NCBI GenBank assembly: GCA_022885665.1
Contig: JAGQDJ010000080.1
Span: 62,001 to 126,000, forward strand
Source of the DNA: Triops longicaudatus
Lineage: Eukaryota; Arthropoda; Branchiopoda; Notostraca; Triopsidae
Length of the DNA stretch: 64,000 bases
Direction of reading: 5' to 3'
Of this stretch, positions 47,604 through 58,476 are shown piece by piece. The position numbers and the translations under genes were made by a program. Numbering within the stretch: the stretch's first letter is position 1; each line of letters begins with the position of its first letter. Under the pieces are notes generated by a model. That model was not told the origin of the DNA. It saw nothing but the letters and a program-made list of their open reading frames with translations, and searched no databases.

Positions 47604-48290
47604 CAGTGATGAGCGGGTCTGATCCAAAATGCGATCTGGATCGAGAAAACGGATAGCCTCGACGGATCGCGATACGGATCAGTATCCGAAAAACCGCGAT
47701 CCGTAGTCAAAGAGCCGTTGCTTTACGGTTCGCGACCTAAAGAACCTGTCGTACAGGTGAGATGCACTGAGCAAAGTAACAATGGCAAAGAGGTCCACGC
47801 TTTCGTGTTACAATAATGAATTTTACCCTCTGCAGCGATTGTATGGGATATATATTTGTGTAACACTCGGCTACGTAAGAGTGAATTTAAAAATAGTAAA
47901 TTAAAATGTTTCGAAGTTTTCTATGGCAACTGTATTTTCATAATCCCTGTCCCTTTCATTGGTATCTACTAATGACTCTCCTAAACAAACACCGGTGTGA
48001 AAAAAATTGAAAATTTGGGTGTTCTGTAACTTCTTGTGACGTCATGCGAAGACAAAATTATATATTTTAAACACACATTACCCTAAAAGAGAAGTAGAGT
48101 GTAAATTTCGAGTCACAGTGTCTGATATAACTACCAGAAAGAATTGTATGAATCTTATACAACACGGCTGACAAGGCGTATCGAAGAAATCGTCAAACCT
48201 TTCGTCACTCGAAACCTTGCGATCTGTGAGAGATGTTATGTATCGCGATCCTATCCGGATCGGTTTTTGGGTCTGATCCGCCTATCTATG
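47604..48290. mobile_element. Decayed hAT-like DNA element, about 690 bp
   Basis: The left end reads CAGTGATGAGCGGGTCTG and the right end, read inward on the minus strand, reads CATAGATAGGCGGATCAG; 12 of 18 positions match. Both ends continue with GATCC- and GGATCGCGATAC-type words in opposite orientation, strengthening the inverted-repeat reading. Flanks GGCGCCAC and GGCAAAAC agree at 5 of 8, consistent with an old 8-bp duplication. No transposase frame remains. Confidence 0.5.
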
Positions 48291-51200
48291 GGCAAAACTG
48301 TGTACTGTGCTGTGGTGAGGCTGATTTACCTTCATTAAATGGTGAGTGAGCTCGAACCAATCGATTACAAGGTGACAGTGGCTGGGAAATTTAAAATTAT
48401 ACAATGCTTTACATTTAGCGAATAAACCGTCAAAAACTTATTGAATCCTCCGTGGGGATTATAATAAATCCGCATACTCGCTTTTTTTTTCTCATACGAA
48501 GAAATCAGTCGTAAATATTTTATAGATCAATAAAATTTAGGTATGTAAACTCAGTTTTTGCATAATTTTGCTATAATTTAGCATTTTGGTATAAGCGATA
48601 TCCATCCAACTCAACCATGCTGCTTTTATGTAAGAGTTACAGAGCAAACGCTTTCAAACCTTTCACCTCAGTAACGATTGGTTAGAAGACTCTTAGAGGT
48701 CATTAAATGTAAGCCAGCCTGAAGACATTATAGGTTATTCAAAGGCTAATTCTCTAAACTTCCAACAGTACATTTTATACACATTTTGCATTGTATTGTT
48801 TTAAATTTTCCGTCCCGCCTCTCACCTCATAACTGATTGGTTCAACCTGTATAATGAAGGGAAATCAGTCTCGAAAAGCCTGATTATAGTTGTTTCCTTG
48901 TACAGTTTCTTTTTGCTCACCACACTACATATATAGACTTTCTGTCACTGTGTCAAAACAGTCACTAATTCTTACATACAGGCAAATCTCAAAGTTTAAA
49001 GGAAATGCTCAAAGTTACCCAGCAAGTTCTGAAGCTCTCCCCTTGTCATCATATTTATGAGTTTTTGGATAGGAGCGTGTTGCGGTTAGGAAGTCGAGAT
49101 TTCGGACAAAAAAGCGCATGAGAACTCGACTCAGAAACCAAAACCTGCCTCAAAGTTAAAGGTGTTATGGACTGTGCCACTGACAAGAGTAAAATAGTAG
49201 TAGAAATTTGCTAGATGACATAAAATAAAATTCTTTGTCCGAACACCAAGGGCCGGATAAATTGGGTATGGGAGCATGTCCCAGCACGCGGGCCGTAGAT
49301 TGCCGACCACTGCTGTATGTAAACGTAATTTGTGCCCAACAGTGTCGGTAACGCCTGTGGAGAAGAAAACATATAAGCTTTATTTTCGAAAACGAAAGCG
49401 TGAGTTGAAAGGCCTAGATGTATTTTGAGATGTAGTAGAAGGGAACGTTCGATTGTCACTATGTTGAAAAAATCAACAACACTGCAGTAAAATTTAAGGA
49501 GAGCTTCGAACAGTCTGAATCTGACTCGTCGTATTTTTATTTGAAAGAAATAATTGGCTCACTACGTCTAATTTGTCACAAAAGATTATGTGATCTCAAA
49601 GACCGAAAATATCTGTTCCCGATCATGCTTTATCGCGCTTTGCGATCGTGACCCATCAGAGCGACAAGTGCACAAGCCATGAAATATTGCAACTTGCCTG
49701 TTCAGATTTCAAACTGGGCGCTATTAGGTTAAAACTATTTGGCGCGTCCGCTTTTGCCGTAGCGCGGATCTTGCAGCAAACGGCAACGCTGCAAACAAAG
49801 ACGCTTGGCTCATATCAACACACTTTGTTTAATTTCATTGTGCCGCATTTCTTCACGTAATCTCCTGACTTTTGGTCTCTTCTGCGAGGTAAGTTCATAT
49901 TAGTACAGTTCATTTATTGTTTGCTCTTGTAGAAGTTTTCTACGTTTTGGAAACAGTTTTCTTTGAAACACATGAAGCTTACAACGCGTCGCATAAGTTA
50001 GCGTCTGATTTGAGTCAGTATTGGGCAAATAAGGGTGCAGAACTGAAAGATTCTGAGCTGACACACTGTCTTATAAGCAGATATTGAAGATTCCTGTTTA
50101 ACACGCAGTTATGAAGTCCGAACATCATTCATAACACACGAGAATGCGTGTATTTTACACAGCAGCCCATACGGATTAGCATTATTTTAAGGTAAAAATT
50201 TGTGTGGGTGCAGTACAAACATAAAGAGACACGCATTTATTACATTCGCAGCTGGTTCAGAACCTTTTTTCTCGTCACAGAACTAGATCATTATCAAATA
50301 TAAGCAAGTGTGAATTGATACACACATGTTCCTCCCCTTTTCCTCCCACATGTTCTTTGAGCAGTAAAACTGTATTGTCTTAAGTGAACTTGTGTTGCTC
50401 TTCTTGTATTTTTTTTTCAAAACAATAAGTCACTACCTTTTTTTTCGTTTCGTCCTTTTGGAGATTTGTTAACGTAAACTTTCTCACCTTGGCCAACAAA
50501 CAACCAAGTGTGTTAGTTTTTGATAATTTAAAAACAGACTTTTCTGTTTGTTTCTCAAGGTCCCCCAGCTCCTTTTTTAGGGGTCAGTTTTAAAGTCAGT
50601 CTTGTTTTCAAAGCCAGCCTGGACTGGCCTAGACTTATGCAATAAAGCGACTTCGGGAATATTGGATCTGTAGTGAAGGTTAGGAGTTCTAGCCGAAGTG
50701 CATTCAAGTCCAATATACTTAAGTCTGGTGCAGCTGTCAGGATATTGATGGCGGTCACGCGAATGTAAAACTAGCTCATTTTGGCTTCGTTGCTCCATGA
50801 GCCAAAAATGCATTGGAACGTGCCTTCGCTTTCCATAACATCTCGTCGCTTTAGCTTCATTCCGATAGTTTGGCATCAGGGCTGCCGATGTACTTGCATT
50901 CTGTAAGGTTTTAAACTTAGTTCGCGAAGAATTTGGAAGAGCTAATGCCTGACATTTCGCATATCAAACCTTCTTACCAAAGGTTTGCTTTTACAGGTGA
51001 TCACAAGCTAACAATGTGTTAAAAGTAAACGATTTTTATATAAATAATCCCATTGCCGACATGCTGTACAATCTCCACGTACGCGCTGCTTGCTGGGTCT
51101 GGTCCACATGCCCAACCTGTGCGACATGGGTACGAGAGCGAAAAGTTACTAGTGATGTGTTTGGGTAAACTTTAGTGCAAATCAAATTAATTCATTACGA

Positions 51201-51861
51201 GTCAAACGCCTTTTAGGCAAAATAAAAATGTTCGTTACTATTCTTTATTACTTCAGTGATGTAATAAATATCCAGTGGAATAATCTGGCTCGTCATCACC
51301 ATCTTGCTTGGATTCTGGCGCGCGAGGGGATGAGGTTGTCTATTATTGACCTGAGATAAGAGAAAGCAAAAATGACCAGATTTTCGTTTAATTTTTTTGG
51401 GGGGCACACTGCGATCAGGAGGAAAAAAATATGTGAAGTGGGGATAAGTCTCTAAACGTAATGCGCATCCAGAAAACCAGCAGACGAGGAGGCTAGCTTG
51501 GTTTGACGGCATCGGGAAGCCGTTGTTTATGCACTAGCAGCTGCAGGTTTGATCTACACTGGTCTCCTCGTTTTTCATTTCTGAAAGAAAATATCACCAG
51601 TTCACACCTTTGACGCTTCTTTGCATTCCTTTAGTTGCGCTCTGGCGCATGTCAGTTTTAACTCTGCTCTGTTTCTGTGTTTGTGTGCCTTGTGTCGCCG
51701 ACTTTTGGAATTCCCTTCACCCAGCTTCCTCAATTGTCCGGTACTTATTCGAAAAATCGCGATATAACTACGAAATTCTTTTCCTCAGATTTTTAATTTG
51801 TCTTTATTGCCTACTTCTCACTGTGAAGGAGTACACTGAAGGAGCAAAACTACTGAAGTGG
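48291..51861. other. Gene-free region with a hAT fragment
   Basis: No protein family was recognised in any frame. Apart from the hAT end listed separately I see no clear feature. The frame beginning at 51610 has hydrophobic stretches but runs into the transposon at 51862 and has no start or splice support. Confidence 0.45.
49240..49312 (-). mobile_element. hAT (Charlie-like) terminal fragment
   Basis: Read on the minus strand from 49312 the sequence begins CAGTGGTCGGCAATCTACGG, which closely resembles the CAGTGGTCGGCAACC terminal consensus of Charlie-type hAT elements, followed by CCCGCGTGCTGGGACATGC. The opposite end was not found, so the copy is probably truncated. Confidence 0.6.
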
Positions 51862-53122
51862 AGAGTGGGGACGTTTCGGCCATGGGGCACATTCGGAATC
51901 TTGAGTTATCTAGTGACGCAAAGTAGGGATACACTTGAAAAAACTCACATAGCAACTTATCAGCAAGTTGGCTCTTGTCGGCAAGAAGAACTAATGCTAC
52001 CCACGCGTTCAGAAGTTACACTCGTTTTTGTGAAAACACCAAGCGCTAGTAACTATTTTCCCCTTCGTTTCAAGCGAAATTTTTCTTCTTAACGTAACCA
52101 TTTTTTTAACACTATTAGGCTTTTAAGGAAGCTGGTATGATAGAATATATGAATGCAAAGACAGGAACTCAAAACTTTCGTGTATTCCGAGCTTGAAAGT
52201 TCGGAAAGGTGTCTGTGGCACATTCGGACAGAGTTGTAGGGGCACATCCGGACATAGACTTAACTTGGCCTGTTGTTGGAAAATGAAAGATGAACGGCTT
52301 TTAATTTAAGAAGGAGGATACTCGAAGTCTACTTTTGTTTGATTTTACTTTTGTCTAGGACAAGGAGTGGTTACAACTCACATAAGAAAAAGAAAAGATC
52401 ACAAGCACGCACAAGAAGCAGTTACGGAGGTGCTTCAAAATTATGCACAGATTCGTGAAACGACGGAGAGATAAGGGAAGATGTAGCTATCAAAAGACAG
52501 TTCTTCTCAGTTATGAAGAAACTACCAGAATTATGGAAATAAAGCTGCTGGATCTTCCAGAGTCTTGAAATAACTAGAGACTGACTGCGACCTGTCAAAC
52601 TTATACATCCGATAATTACACGATTTAAATTATTATTCTATTATCCAATTTACGTTCAAAGCAAAAAGTCAGATTTTTTAAAAAATTTTCCTTTCAAAAA
52701 GCTTTGATTTCAATCCCTGCTTTCTTATGCGTGTGCCATCACAAGCAAAGATTTTGTTTTCTGGGATAGTGCTACAAAGAAACTATTGATTCCTTGTTGA
52801 AATGTTTCGTCGTATGTAACCTAATGATTTTACACGTAAAAATGTCTTTTTATTGACATACACCGCTAGAAATTGCTTAATCCGGATGTGCACCATGCCG
52901 GTACGAAACTAACCGGTGCGTGGGGCACTTTCGGATAAAAAGTGAGCTTCAGAAAAATTAGCATATCTTCGGCTCCTGAGTACCAAATAGAAAACTTCCA
53001 CCAGTGTAAAAATAGAGCAGAAGAGTTGACGTCTTAAATGGTGCAAAAGTTGTCATTTCTGTTGCACGCTGTGGCCTATAAAAACACAAAAAAAGGAAAA
53101 TTGACAGAAACGTCCCCACTCT
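51862..53122. mobile_element. DNA transposon-like element with 16-bp inverted repeats and subterminal motifs
   Basis: A perfect 16-bp inverted repeat, AGAGTGGGGACGTTTC (51862-51877) and its complement (53107-53122), bounds 1.26 kb. Near both ends a GGGGCAC-A/T-TC/TCCGGA word recurs: at about 51884, 52214 and 52238 in one orientation, 52880 in the other, and 52920. Repeated subterminal words near both ends are typical of transposase-binding sites. No transposase frame is present and no clear target duplication was seen, so superfamily is not assigned and the true ends may lie a few bases further out. Confidence 0.55.
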
Positions 53123-53314
53123 TCCCTGCATCCAAATGGATTTATAGCAATAATTCCTTTAAGTTGTAATGAAATTGCCTTTAAATTTAAATTTGATGTG
53201 CAGTAGTTTTATGTCACGATTTGAAGCAAAGTACTGTACGACGTTTAACGTCGTTCCTCTGCTGGTGCCTTATTGACAAGTAAATTTCTCAGTGAACGGT
53301 TAGTTAGCACAAGC

Positions 53315-53749
53315 ATGCCAGGGATGGAAAGTACCATGGAAGACGATAGAGACTGCGTGACTGCCTGGACAGAAGCACTTACTGTTTTTACCATGTATGA
53401 ATGGACGACCTTTAGCCGTTCCCCCTCTCTTTCTCATTTTCCCCAATTCAAATCCTACGACTTTTGTGACTTAAACTATTGTTGCGATGACGACCATACT
53501 TCTACAATGGTCTGTGAGCACAACACTACGTCAGCTAAGCCGTGGACATTAGAACTCTCCGTAGGAAGCGTACAGCCTCTTCCACCCTCGGTCCGTGTCC
53601 ACATTGTCGTTGTTACACCTACCGAACCTCCCTCTTACCCTCCTTCTCCGGCATATCAGAGGCGATTTGAGTGTTACGCACCCTACAGCAGGCCTATTTT
53701 CGCTAACAGGAATCATGAGCACTTACGTAAGACAGGAAATTACGACTAA
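53315..53749 (+). CDS. Hypothetical protein or first exon, 144 aa
   Basis: An open frame begins at an ATG (53315) shortly after an acceptor-like TTTCTCAG (ending 53292) and runs 144 codons. It has an acidic start (MPGMESTMEDDRD), a Cys/Asp-rich part (DFCDLNYCCDDDH) and a Pro/Tyr-rich end (PTEPPSYPPSPAYQRRFECY). A strong donor-like GTAAGA at 53727 suggests the frame could continue into another exon, which I could not find. It contains MYEWTTFSRS, similar to VYREWTTYRRS in the orphan gene at 16106. No family is recognised, and chance is not excluded. Confidence 0.35.
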   Translation: MPGMESTMEDDRDCVTAWTEALTVFTMYEWTTFSRSPSLSHFPQFKSYDFCDLNYCCDDDHTSTMVCEHNTTSAKPWTLELSVGSVQPLPPSVRVHIVVVTPTEPPSYPPSPAYQRRFECYAPYSRPIFANRNHEHLRKTGNYD

Positions 53750-55467
53750 ATACACTAAATGCGATGAATATATTCAGCCATATGCGAAAACACGGTTTTC
53801 ATGACGCATTGATGAGTTTAGTCTGAATTCTTTTAAAGATTCGTACGTATTCGGGGTGCTCGGAATATCAACTAGCGTTGATTTTGGCAAGGAACTCGTG
53901 AGTGGCATATGTTGAACTAAGGGAGCTGCCAAGTTGTTGGTCGGGAACTGTTGCAATTTTTAAGGCCGAAATGGGTTGGTCAAATAATGCATTTTGCTTC
54001 TTGCTGGAACGTTAAATGTTGCCAATCACTGAGTAATTTTACATTAGATCCTTTGAAAGTTTTGAGACGTGTGAATTGTTATAGAAGTCCTTAGTAAAGT
54101 GGACCACAGTTTCGAGTTGGCAAATGAGGAAAGAGCAAGTCAGGGAAGTATTGTACACCAAAATAGCTCAGGGTGGCTAGAATTACGTCTTACGATGAAA
54201 GCTAGTCGTTTTACGATGAAAGCTTGTGCCTATGTGCGTTTTAGCTTATCTTTTGACACGGAGTAGCTTGGAAAAGAAAAGTAGCCATTGGTTTGCGGGT
54301 GTGTAAGAGCTTTTCGCACTAGTTTAGCCAGGAAGGGGTGATTATTTACCTTTGGGCTTCGGTGGAATGGATGCTTGAACTCTCTGTATTAACTACCTTT
54401 CTTGTTTGTGACATCAAACGTGTGTCTGCTTAGGGTACTCGAGTGCATGCCTTGGGTGAAAAGCAGTTAAGCAGTTTTTGGTGGAAATTTATTATGTACT
54501 CGTAAAAAAAAAGAAAGGAACAGTAGTTTACTTACGTGTATGAAGGGAAGTAAGATAAAAAACAATGTTTCGGCTAGGTTAAAAAACATGGCGCTGTAAT
54601 GACACTTGACAAAATTAAGTAATCAAGTCTTAATACTGTGAAAAGTATCAAAACTTTACAACCAAATTTACTAATGTCGTACAGCGAAGCCATGGGATAA
54701 TCCCCCACTTCCACGAGGCAATCTCACCACGGCGCTATGATAATGCACTACCTTCCAGTGTTTAGATTTAGACCTAGAATGGTGATTCCTCTATTCTTTC
54801 CACGGCGTAATATGGTACCACATAGTAATAATGGGAAAGTGCACTGTGGAGACAAGTCTCCACTTCCTTAACAGTTGAAGCTCGCACTTTTGGCTACAGG
54901 AGATTGCGCGACAAAGAAATTCTGTTTTGATGGGATTCGGGGCACTTACGCAAAAAATGAGTTTCACGTCGATAGTTAACGCTTCCTAATAGTGATCATG
55001 TCAGATGTGACAGCTGCGCACTTATGAAAGCGGGTCTCATGATATAAGACACAACCATACATAACGCCAAACGGATTCGGCGATTTTTTGGTATGCGCGT
55101 AATCAATCCACAGTGTACACCTTCCACCGCCTACCGTGTGTTCGGTGGCTATGAATCCCCGCTGAAGATTCTGTAGAACCCATACGGCTGAAAGTACTAA
55201 AAGGGAAATGAATAACAAAGAAGGAGCATTTAAATACCTGGGCGACTATAACCAATTTTTCAAGGTTTGGTCTTGAGTTGGAGTATGAAGTTTTTAATTA
55301 CGCTCTGTTATGGTACATTTGTTGTATAGCCTACTGCAACAACCAGTGGAAGCCTGAGGTATTTGCCAGGATGTTTATATCCGTTTTGTTTGCTTTGCAT
55401 ACCTGTTTCTTTTTAGTTTTGAAATAATCTTGTGCATAGAAGACATGCATCGGAGCTGCCTATAATA
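53750..55467. other. Gene-free stretch
   Basis: No supported exon. A two-copy 24-bp tandem repeat with TTACGATGAAAGCT occurs near 54185-54225. Confidence 0.45.
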
Positions 55468-55622
55468 CAGTAAGACGTCGCTATAACGAATGGCATTTTG
55501 TAACAGACAATGGGTTATACAAATCTCCCGGCCAAATTAAAGGCATTAAGGCAAATATTGACTATTAAGGACAGTAGGCTGAAACGGACAAATTTGGACG
55601 CCGTCATAAAGAGGTTTCACTG
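55468..55622. mobile_element. pogo/Tigger-like MITE, 155 bp
   Basis: The left end, after a TA, reads CAGTAAGACGTCGCTATAACG; the right end read inward gives CAGTGAAACCTCTTTATGACG, with about 14 of 18 positions matching and the CAGT...CTCTTTATAACG pattern of pogo/Tigger ends. The right flank is TG instead of TA, a likely later mutation. The element is too short to code for a transposase. Confidence 0.6.
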
Positions 55623-58169
55623 TGGAATTAATATCACGACCATACCACAGTGACTTGGGTGATTGGGTAGTGGGGGGTTTAACCCATGCATCCCGAAATG
55701 TTTGACCTTATAATGGGGAAGACAGACAAACGTAAAAAAAGCATATGCCCGCGGCATTTTTTCCCCCCAGAAAGTGTTTGAAGTTATGTATACTTGATAT
55801 CTAGCCCCGAAAGTGAACGAATGCCATATTTGTCGCCATAAAAATTAGCGTAACTAGAAGCTTACAGGTCATAGCGATAGTTTCTCGTAGTCTGGCAAGT
55901 ATACATATGGCAATTACGAATAAATGTCTTTGGACTTGAAGATTCGGAGTTAACCTAACGTGGGCGATGTGGCGTTTAGGTTGCTATGGCTACTGTCCGG
56001 GGTAGGTTGGTCACGCTAAGGTCCAGAGGTCACTTATCCGAGGTCATACCATGTCGCTCTGTGGCTAGGAAATTCATGGAACCCTGAGTTGACGTGTGTA
56101 CATATACCCTAAGCACGTGGCGGAAGTTAGGAGAAATCTCAGATTTATTTTTTATAGTTCACTGCAGACTCCGAATCGCACCTTATGCATAACCCGAAAG
56201 CCCTGCACCAGAGAAAGGGTTTGCAGTAAGTTCCCTTGAATATCTGTACAAATTAGTGATTCTTGATTGCTCCGCATTTTGCTACACGTCAAGTTGCCGC
56301 CAACAATAATGAAGGCCGCAGTAGGTTGTTATCGACGTCTGGGTTGAAAAAAAGGTTGTCATATGGAAAGAACTTTGCCTTTGTAATACTAGTTGAGGGA
56401 TACTAAAATTGGAGCACTCTTGGAGTTAAGGGACAGTAGAAATCTTATAATACTTTGGTCATATTGTAGATGAGAACAGAACTTATGCAAGATTCTTTTA
56501 TGAACGCGGCCACGTGTGTTAGAACCAGTCCCATGCTCTATTTCAACCTCCCCCTCCCGGCCTCTTAGGTACTCCAAGAAGACAACAACCCAAAGTTTTT
56601 GAGGGTTGCCAAGGGAACGTTAATTCACAACATTGGCGTTTCCTGTATTGACCCGAAAGTGACCTAAAAGGTAGCAAACAAAAGACATTCTGTTGTATTT
56701 TTTATCCGAAAAGGTGGAGGGCAGTTGGAATTGATGTATGAATTTTTACTATCGTTCAATGCATGTGCATCTACCTGATCTTTTCCGTAGCAGATTTCGT
56801 GACTGAAACGAAAGCCAATCGAATTCTTGGCCAATACTTAATGTTTTCATATCGAAGTGCTTTAGTTTAAAAGAAGTTCAGAATGAAACTATCAAAACAG
56901 TCCTAGAAAACTGGGGTTGCAGGTTTACGCACGAGTGGAAAAACTGAGAAAGCCGTCAAAAGTCAAAAATTACAGATTAGGGGCTTCTTTTATGGGGTAA
57001 AAAAAAATCGCGATAAATATATTGAAGATATTTCTGGTGACATATCAATACGTAGCAAATTCAACTAATTTCGGATTGGACCAAGCGAAAAAAATGAAAG
57101 ATAATATTTTAAACTTCAACATTCTTCAGTATTAAACTTTTTTTTACTGTGCATGTCAAAATTAGACAATTGTTGAAAAGTGAACATAAAGGTGGAGAAG
57201 TCTTGTTTTTAGAAAAGAAGGGCATTCGTGGATTTCTTTCTTGAGATCATTTACTGAGATAATAACTCTAGGATAGGATATTTCTTGTGTAGTGAGATGG
57301 AGAATTAGAAAATATTATATAATGTCTATTCTAAATCACAACAATAATTTCTGCATTATTTCAGATTTCTTGTTGTTTTGTGGTGTATTATTCTTGAAAT
57401 GAACTGAAGACGATCGTTAGTCAACAGATAAGTAGTCTCTCGCATCATATAAGGTTATTAATTATTTATTGGTGTCTACACTCTTATTCTTTACTATCGA
57501 CTAATTAGAGCGTCACAACAGGGAGACAATATCGTCAGTGCTTTTCTTTCTTTTCATCTTGCAACAGTGGAGTTATATGGCGCGAAAGACATTGCTTCAA
57601 AAAGGTTCCTGAGACAGAGAACCTAATATCCACGGCTCGTTATGCGTTTCCTGTCCCACGTGTGAAAAGATCGTTATGTGTTCCGAGGTCTTGTTAGTGG
57701 CTCGTGTACTTTTTCTAAGGGCTACATAAAATTTGCAAGAAAATCCAGGAGATGTTTTTTTTTTCCTCGTTAAGATGGGACAATTTCATAATCTGAAACA
57801 TGTTGATTAGTGTTCGTCAAACCTTAAAACTGAAAAAAAATACGTGAGACGAGCTTACGGATAAGACTTAAAAAACTTCTTAACTTATTCAAAAATGACG
57901 CTTAATGCTACCTCAGTGTATGTTCGTAGTTGCTAAAAATAACGTGATGACAGAAGCTGATAATGTTACGAAGTATTACCGTAGTCCTTGCTGCAGTACG
58001 ACGGTGCTTAGTCAGGTGCACTGCTCTTGGTTAATTAACTTGCAGAAAGAGGAGTACCTTGGAACATTTTGTATCGTGTAAATTGTTGCTAAAGCGTAGC
58101 ATTTCTCCATGGTTTCTTATCTTTAGAAACATGCAATAAAACATGAATTAACTTCTTAAATGACAATTA
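55623..58169. other. Gene-free stretch
   Basis: No coding exon or RNA gene is supported. The sequence is AT-rich with short random frames only. Confidence 0.45.
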
Positions 58170-58476
58170 CTAATACCAATACTTGGATTAGCTAGTACTA
58201 CTCCTGGTAAACCCCCTACTGTAAATAAGAAGACAAAACCTAAAGCTCAAAGTAAAGACGGGAAAATGAGAATTGTGTTCCATGGAGTGTTCCTAATCAA
58301 CTAAAAATTTTAATTCCGGTAGGTACAGCAATAATTGTAGTAGCTACAGTGAAATATGCCCGTGTATCTACGTCTATTACTACAGTGAATATATGGTGGG
58401 TTCAAACTGCGAATCCTAAAACACCAATCGCTAATATGGCATAGATTATTCCTAGCGTTCCGAAAGCTTCCTTCTT
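58170..58476 (-). pseudogene. Nuclear copy of mitochondrial cox1 (NUMT), 307 bp
   Basis: Read on the minus strand with the invertebrate mitochondrial code, the segment gives a cox1 fragment starting KEAFGTLGMIYAMLAIGVLG and including DVDTRAYF, AVPTGIKIFSWLGTLHGTQ and, after a one-base frame change, PSLLWALGFVFLFTVGG and GVVLANPSI. Three Trp codons are TGA, which would be stops in a nuclear gene. Homology ends abruptly on both sides within nuclear sequence. The fragment covers about 100 codons of cox1 and has at least one frameshift, so it is a dead insertion. Divergence looks moderate. Confidence 0.9.

Noticed and set aside
51610..52092. 160-codon frame with hydrophobic N-terminus
   Set aside because: Its second half lies inside the inverted-repeat element and its first half has no start or splice evidence; chance frame.
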